Shown piece after piece: positions 12,601 to 21,600 of a DNA stretch of 26,272 bases. A program made the position numbers and the translations under genes. The stretch is from Temnopleurus reevesii (taxonomy: Eukaryota; Echinodermata; Echinoidea; Temnopleuroida; Temnopleuridae), in contig BQKZ01001377.1 in NCBI GenBank assembly GCA_036244855.1, forward strand, positions 1 to 26,272. The letters are read 5' to 3'. Position 1 is the first letter of the stretch. Each line of letters opens with the position of its first letter. Under the pieces are notes generated by a model. That model was given only the letters and a program-made list of their open reading frames with translations, had not been told where the DNA came from and did not search any database.

Positions 12601-15600
12601 AAAATGTTAAACGACCAATGGAACGCTATTTTCCAAAAATGGCACCGAGTACAACCAAATAATTCTTTTTCTTGCTTTTTTGCCTACAATTGATGATATT
12701 AGAAGAGGTGGTGGTTACTATGATGATGGAGATGGCGATGATAATAAACATGATATTCATTGTAATATTTATGTTTACAGCGTATAAGGAACAATGACAG
12801 TTAAAGTGATAATAATGATAATCATATTTATGTTGTCCGTACTTTCTCAGTAGTGATAAACAATTTAACCAAACCACATTTGTTCTTCTATCACTCTTTC
12901 AGTCATTCCGTTACTATCCATCCAACATCGAGATCATAGAGTGGCTGGGGGCGTACTTCATCGATTCTCAGTTTGTAGAGAAGGCCATCCATTACTTTGA
13001 GAGAGCTGCCGTCATTCAACCAAACCAAGTCAAGTGGCAGCTGATGATAGCCAGCTGCCATAGAAGAAGTGGTAAGGAGTGGGGTCATGTTTTTTTCTTT
13101 TTCTTTTTCTTTTCATTTTCCTTTTTATTTAAATGTGAACAAAAATTTTCCTTTTCCATATCTAGAAGAAGTCAAATTTTTGTGATCATCTACTGTTTGG
13201 TCCATTATGTCAGAGGTATCTTTTTTTATCTATAATCCTGAACTGTCATGTGGTTTGTGTATTTTTATTATTCTGCCTTCGCTAGCAAAGTTATTGCTGA
13301 GTGTGTATCAGTAAATGTTAGGACATGTTTGCACACAGACCTTAGAAACCAATGAAAACAACTATTGTGTTTACTTGCTTGTCTATGAAAATTTGTTTTC
13401 ATTAGATACATTTTGATTTTGCGGCTTTGAGAAATTAAACACATCTAGCTTACAATGTTTCCTCTATTGTCTTGTGTAATCTGTATTGTTACTGATATTT
13501 TTCACGCTAAATGGGCTCCGAAAAATATGTAGTGTTGTGACAGTTTTAATAATTGATATAAACCCTATTCTTTTCACAGGTAATTATCAACAAGCTTTGG
13601 AAACCTACAAGAGGATTCATAGAAAGTTCCCAGATAATGTAGAATGTAAGTAAAGTCTAAGAGGGTGTTGCTCAAAATCAACTGCAAATCAACTGCAACT
13701 TTGCAAACTGTTACTCGCATTTTCATTCGCACACGGTATGCACATTCAACAAGATGCGCGTGAAACAATGATTTTGATTGGCGCGTTCCGATCAACTGCA
13801 GCTTGCGATCGATTGCATTTTTTGAACAACACCCCCTAAGTCTTTCCATCCTTCAGCTTTATATCTTTTTAATCTACAGCCATCACAATAAAACATAAAC
13901 ATCTTCATTAAAAAAACACTGGGAATCAATTTGTGCCAAGATGTATGAGTTCCGATTCTATGTAAAAAAAATGATTTTGTGGGTTCTCGGGGGAAAATGT
14001 ATAACAGTATTCCGTAATAATAATTCAAACCTCGTTATAACAAGGTCCCAAGGACCTTGTTATTAGTCCTTTATAGTTTGTTTGTTTGAAGTCCTTGGTG
14101 CGTCTATGTTCGGACTTTGGCATCAAGGATGCACAGACGTATGCCACCAAAGTGAAAACAGAGTATATTGCTGACCAAATTCTGAGAGCAATACCATTGT
14201 ATAGTATCCTTTACTGACTCACTCCATACTTTTGTTTCTTCTATTGATTTTATAACTTCTTTCTCTTTAATTTAGGTTTGAAGTTCTTGGTGCGTCTATG
14301 TTCCGACCTTGGCCTCAAGGATGCGCAGACATATGCAACCAAACTGAAGAAGGCGGAGAAAGCTAAAGAACTCAAAGAACAGGTGCGTTTCAGTTTCTTT
14401 GTCACTTTTTTGCTTCATGAGGCAGTACTCTGTAAACTTTGTTTATTCTTCTCAATCAGTGTTAACATTTTTGTACCACCTACAGGTATGTATTTGACAT
14501 TGAATGAACAAAACTATTAAAGGGGAACTAACCCCTGGAATTGTCATGCTATCAATGAATGAAGGAAAGTCAGGTGAACAAACTGTGAAAACTGTGAAAA
14601 GTTTGGTAATTTTTAAACAGGTTGTCCAACTTAGTGGTATTCCTTAAAGACCATAGCATGTTATAACAGGGAATAAAATTTAAGGGGAGTGAGAGCGATT
14701 TCTCTCCTAAAGCTCCCCTTAAATGCTTTTTTTTGGAGTGATTTATTGAGCCCCTTGTAGCCCCATTTTTACTACATAAAGACCCAATTTAGCTCCCCTA
14801 AACCTCTCCTTGAGAGCATTTAGGAGAACTATCTGTAGCTCCCCTGCAAATTCTTAAATTCAGTCCCTGTACCAATTTGACACCTGACAATTTTTTGTAA
14901 TGCAAAAGCAATATGATGTCTATTTGCCTGTAGCTTCAAATCCAGAAAAAAACCTCAAATTCAAATGTGTATGAATAAGAAAAGAGGACATTTTTTTTTC
15001 ATCAATAGATCAAAGCTTAATGAGGTCCTTAGAGTGAAGTGACAAATTTAATGAATCAGTTGAATCAAACCCATGCAAATACCCTCATTTTCATATTCTT
15101 TTTTTTTAATGTTTTAACAATTTTGGTAATTTTTCTAGAGAGTCACAAGCGGTAACAGACGAGGAAGTGGTCGTGGGATAAGACAAGGGAGTGCAGGTTA
15201 GTTTCAATCTTTTAAGGATTTTTTTTTAACTATTACGAAATTACTACTCTATTTATTTATTTATTTATTTATTCATTTATTTATTTATTTATTCATCTAT
15301 GACTCTTGTCCACTTTTGCAAAGAATGTAGAATATAAGAAGATTAAGACTAATTATTTTGCCATATGTACATATGTCCAGTAGAGATAAGTTTTATCAAT
15401 TTACTTTCTTTGATGACATACCCCAAAGTTTTGCTGTTCTAACAGATTGTAATTTCATGATTTCCTTTATTTCAATCTAATTTATTTATTTATTTATTTA
15501 TTTATTTCTGATATTTAGACAGGGTGGCTCATTTCACCAATTTGGTGGTCTTCCATGAGGCCCTGTTTGTAAACAACAACTATAACAATATATACAAATA

Positions 15601-18600
15601 TACAAATGTACAACAATATCCCTATAGGCTACTATAGGCNNNNNNNNNNNNNNNNNNNNNNNNNNNNNNNNNNNNNNNNNNNNNNNNNNNNNNNNNNNNN
15701 NNNNNNNNNNNNNNNNNNNNNNNNNNNNNNNNNNNNNNNNNNNNNNNNNTGAAAATTAATAAAAATCAAATTACATAAATATAGGGTACTATTCATTAAG
15801 CGTAAGGCAATCATAGTGATGCGGTTTCTATACGAGTAACGTGGGCAAAACGGCGCCAAAACATAAAATGATGGCTTCAAACAGGCAAAAATGCGGCGAA
15901 AAATCTGAACATATGTGTTCGGATCACCACAGGTGCATGGTTTCAGGCAGTTTAGTGAGTAATAGGAGGGGTAGTCTCGTTTTTAAAGTGTTAAAACTAA
16001 GTATTTTGCTGACCAAATTCTGAGAGCAATACCATTTTATAGTATTTACTGACCCACTCCATATAAAGTCAAACCTCATTATAACGAGGTCCTTGGGACC
16101 AGAAAAATTATCTTTTTGTATTGAAACCTTGTTATATCAGGGCCAAAATACAATAAAATGCAAAGAAATGGGACCAGAAAAACTACCTTGTTATAATGAG
16201 ACCTCATTATGTCTGTGCTCTTTATCACGAGATTGGACTGTTTTCATATTCTTCTTCTTTCATTTTGATTTAGGTTTGAAGTTCTTGGTGCGTCTGTGTT
16301 CAGACCTTGGCCTCGAGGATGCGCAGACGTATGCAACCAAACTGAAGACAAAGTATTTTGCTGACCAAATTTTGGGAGCAATACCATTATAGTCTCATTT
16401 ACTCACCCACTCCATAAATCTGTTTTCTTTTTCTCTCCATTGGATTGCTTTAGGTTTGAAGTTCTTGGTGCGTCTATGTTCCGACCTTGGTCTCAAGGAT
16501 GCGCAGACGTATGCCACCAAACTGAAGAAGGCGGAGAAGGCGAAAGAACTCAAAGAACAGGTGCATTTGATTTCCTCTATCACCACATTTTTGCTTCATG
16601 AGGCAGTATTCTGTCAGTCTAAACATCATTGTAAACATGGTTGTACCACCTATGTACTTAGTATTTTACTCAGTACTGAGCGGATTAAACTATAGAACTG
16701 GAAAATGAATTAATTAAGAGTGTAATCTCATGATGGATTAAACCCATTCTGAGGAAAATTATTAAATTGGTTGGCATTGCAGTATTTTTGGACAAAGGCT
16801 AGTCATAATTTTTTTGTTCTTAAAGAAGTTGCATCCTCTGATGCAACTTTACTTTGTTGTTTTCATATCATTCATTGACTATTAATCTTGTTGTGTTCTA
16901 GGATAGGATTTCTTTTCTTTTCTTTACCAATTGATTACTAATTTTGATGTCTGCTTTTTTCTTCCACTTTTTTTATGATAAAGATCCAATGAAGTGATAT
17001 ATTTAAAGCCAAATAACATTTTGTATGCTGCTAAAAACTACTCCAGTTTTGCGTTGAATTCTCTCAACAAAAGTGTCAGTATTTAGCAGAAATTTGGGAC
17101 TTTGTATGTGACCATTAATAATAATTCCAAAGTCAGTCCGGTTGTGTTTTGCATAATTTCACAATTTTTCATGATTTTGTATCATGTTCATCTTCTCTTT
17201 GTAATGTTTTGATATCTTTTTAATATTACAGAGAGTTACGAGTGGTAACAGACGAGGAAGCGGTCGTGGGATAAGACAAGGGAGTGCAGGTTAGTTTCAA
17301 TCTTCTATAGTTTTTTTTTAACTAGAACAAAATTACTAATTCATTTATTTGTTTATTCATTTATTTATGAATTAATTTATAACTCTTTTCCACTTTTGAA
17401 AAGAATGTATAATATAAGATGATGAAAACTAATTATTTTGCCATTTCAAGTACATGTGTCCATTATTTATCAATTTACTTTCTGTGATGTTTTGCTGTTA
17501 GACGTGGGCTGTTTAAAAGTCATACAAATATAATGACTTAAACATAGGTGCATGTAAAGTTAAATCTCACTATTATATTAAGGGGCATACTAATTTACAT
17601 ACCAATGTGATTGCTGTGATCAGTCCAGTTTTAAATATATATATATATTATTTTAACTTAATCATGAAGTCACCATCAACTCATCGCACAAACTAAGCCA
17701 TTACTAAATACATTCTTATTGTGAATCATAAAGTATCGGAAAACAAGTAAAAGTTTGACCCGGTGATTGTTCCATTGTCGCCTCCAGCTGAAAAATAAAC
17801 ACATCGCTCATGTGGTGATATGCCCACATATTTGGATTCAAGAAATAAGTTGAAACAGACATCATTCCAGTGCGATTGACTACTTTGCCAAAATTGTTCA
17901 CACAATATGTAAAATTATATAATATAATTATATAAGATATAACAATTAAGTAAATTCAAAGTCTGGTTGTATTCAACAAATCCCACTTTCTGCTCACGTC
18001 TCTTGTGGAAAAAAAAGGGAAATCATGTATAAAGCAAATAAAAGTGAAACGTATTAATGATGTAAAAAAAAAACATTGAAGGGCCATTTTGACTATCTTT
18101 ACATTTTGAACAAAATGATAATTTTACAATTTTGATCAATATCCCTCCATGTGGACATTTTCACTTTGAATTAAGCCATTAATCCATTTTACATTTGAAA
18201 ACAATGCTTTGATTCAATTTTTATAATTAATTTTCTTGCATTTTGCTGCCCTCGTGTAGATATTCGAGGTGAGATAATATCACACTAAACTAAAGGCACA
18301 CTTTCATGAAATTTGATTTGAACCTTCAAAACCACCACGCTTTCATTATTGGCATGTTCACAAGTCTTATTTCATGATGTAGTTTTTATTAAATGGTTGA
18401 TTTTCCCATTTCAAGCACACTGACAGCTCTTCACACTATTTTGGACTGTGTTTGTGTCATGATAAAGTCTGTTTTTTTTTATATCAAACTTGCAAATTAA
18501 AAGGGATGTGTTTTTTTCACCTTAATACATTGCTTCTTGTAACTTTTGTATTTCATGAAGGCACTTCACTTTCTAGGTATGACAATTGTTGATTAGAAGT

Positions 18601-21600
18601 ATCAAAGCATTGCCAAAGCCTCAAAGAAATTATGTCAATCACAAGTCTGTAAATGCAGTATTTCTTAATTTCACAAACACTTCAATCAGTGATTATTTTT
18701 GCCATGCCCTATACATACTTCTTGCACAAGAACCACATAGTACACAGTGCTATATAACATACACTTTAATGATATGCAGTTTTATATGATGTTGTGAATT
18801 TCATATCATTGAATCCTAACCCGTTTAGTTTCTTTCTTCTTTTTCTGTGTGTAAAAAAGTTGTGTATATTTCTAGATACTCTATTTATATACCAAATAAA
18901 ATTATACACACACTTCTATTTATAATAAACCCTGATGTTCATTTAAATAATTCTTGCCTTGTCCCATAATGGATAAACACTAGACTTATCACTAGACCAC
19001 CGAGAGCTCGATACATGTAATAAAAACAGGTACATGTACTGCTTAAACATCTATTGAATGACCTTTTTTTTGTGTGTGTTGGATAGATAAATAATACAGA
19101 TAATTCTTGCCATGTCCCAACATGGATAAACACTGATTATCATCAGGAGATGGTAGGTTTGATTCCTACCCGAGAATGCCTGTTAATTTTTTTCACAGCA
19201 CCTCGGTCAAGCACTGACAATCAGTGTTTATCCATGTTGGGACAAGGCAAGAATTATTTCAATCATTTATCTATCCAACATAAAATCCATTCAATTGAAA
19301 ACCCTGATGTGTTTGGTGAAAGCATTCTTTCTCCTATTCCCTACCCCAGCCCTTTCTTCATTTCCCTATTTTTCCCTCTTTTGTACATGTATATTAAAAC
19401 ATCACATTGATTATTATGGGGTTATCCCCCCCCCCCCTAAAATAAATATTAATCCACCCTCCTATCCTAACCTTGTCCAATTTGGACTCTACAGATTTAT
19501 TTGTCCCCAAAGCTGGGTATACATTTCAGAGTTTAAAACCTCATGCAAGAGGGATTTATAGCAAAGGAATTATTTCATCAAACAAAGCTACATGGATAAT
19601 ATCCAGCTGAAAGCTATCACATGAAAATGAGAGCTTACCACCAAATATACTATAAGCGTTCCATACTACTGCATGCGTGCACCATGGGTGGGGCTTCAAG
19701 GGCGCCAAATTTGAGGTAAAAAGGATGCTGAAATGTCCAAGAGCGGCGCCAAAACTTTTAGGTGAAGACCTAAAATTTGCTGAGAGGGATGCCTAATTTT
19801 AGGTGAAGACCTTTTCTTTTCATTTTTTTCTCATTTTATTATTTTTTGCTTGTTAGCTCAGCTCAGCCCCTGAAGTGAAGACCTTTTCTTTTCTTTTTTT
19901 GCACGTCACACGGCGCCAACATTTTCAGCTTGGGAGCAAATAAATCTGCACAGACTCCAAGCTGAACCAATCCTAACCCTATCCTAATATTAACTCCTCA
20001 CTTTCCAATGCACCTGTTACATGTGTGTTGTTGTTATTCTTTGCACGGTGATGGCTCAGGTTCGGAGAGAGTCGGTAGTGGAACGAGGAGAGGTCTAGAA
20101 GATGGCCGCCTCGATAGTCCGTCTGGTGAGTGACGAGGTTCATGATGAAAAAAAATTTCATTTATTTGTCAAGATAGAAATACAATGTATGAAGAAAGTA
20201 AAGATGTGAAAAATCTTGACAGGAATAGTCAATGAAAGCTCAAAAGCTTATTTAAAATGGGGCCGATAAAAAAATTAATCTTCAAATGTATACTACAACA
20301 AAAAAAGATATGAATGATAAAAAACATGTTAACTTGAAAACAAAACAAATTACAGCAATTGAATTTTCATGGAAAGTACCATTAAACAAGATAAAACATG
20401 AAGTTAAAAACGATATAAAGAGAGGGTCAAACCAAGCTATATTTAGTGTATCAATAAAAACTTTACACTTTTGAATTTTAGTCTATTATTTGCACAAATC
20501 TATCTTCATCTAAACTAATCAAATATTCTTAACTTCATCCATATTCACTCTTGGCACTCGTAGTATATGATAACACGTCTCTTAAACTTTCCATTGGTGA
20601 TGTATTAACCCATTTCTTGAATATTTTTAAAGTCTTTTCTAGTGATTAACCAATCAATTCTTTCTTAAGGATACACGTACTGTGTATCTAATGATCATGG
20701 GCATATATGTCTTGAGGAATGCTCCGCAAAAGCAAGGGTGTTCATTTAAAATTTAGTCAGTGTTTATTTTGTAAAACAACAGACATTTCTTGTTGACCAC
20801 AGTACATGAATAATCTCTAAATGAGTATTGGAATAAAACCCGTGTTTAATTAAACTGATTTGACAGGTGTTGTATTTCTTAGATATACTTATAAATATGC
20901 ATTACTTTCCATGAGTGTTTAAATGAATATTTTGATCTATGTAAACCAGATTCTGGACGGGGTGGTAGCGGTACGAGCAGTCGACAGAACAGCGGTCGGT
21001 CAAGCGCTCGTAGAAGCAGCGGCAGGGTGAGGGCGGCATTGCCAGAATCAAGCGGCGTCTACCAAGTGGAGGCACAGAATGTTGGTAAGAAGAGTGAACA
21101 CTTTTTCATTTATATTTATTCTCTCTCTCTCCAAGAATGTTATTCAATACTTATTCCTGTCATATATTCACACACAAAACGAGAGGCGGGCAAAGGTTTT
21201 TTTTTCTCAATATTGAATTAGAGGAATCAAAGGAATCACTCCCTGGCTCTCTCAGTACTTCATGATATCATATTCTCCTTCATTATCTTTTTTCTATGTC
21301 TTTTATTCAAGCTTCTCTTAACAATCCCTCTCCCCCCCCCCCCCCCCTCCAGAATGAAATAACAAAAAAAAAAGATAAATTAATATATAAATGAATAGAT
21401 AATGATAAATGAACAAATGAATAAACAAATAAATTAATTGAAACAAATAATGACAATATATAAATGAACGATAAATAACGAATGAAAAGATAGATAGATA
21501 AATAAATAAAGAAATAAGTATTTAAATAATGAATAGATCCCTTTAAAAATCTACTTTACTATATGAGTACTGTACTATATGAATGTGATTTTATGTTGAA

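Larger units (their letters stand above)
17290..20059 (+). other. Intron 13
   Basis: Starts with sequence homologous to 15197-15440, then contains an AT dinucleotide run (about 17636-17650), the inverted-repeat element at 19079-19278 and the GGCGCCAAA repeat. I see no exon in the rest. Confidence 0.8.
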
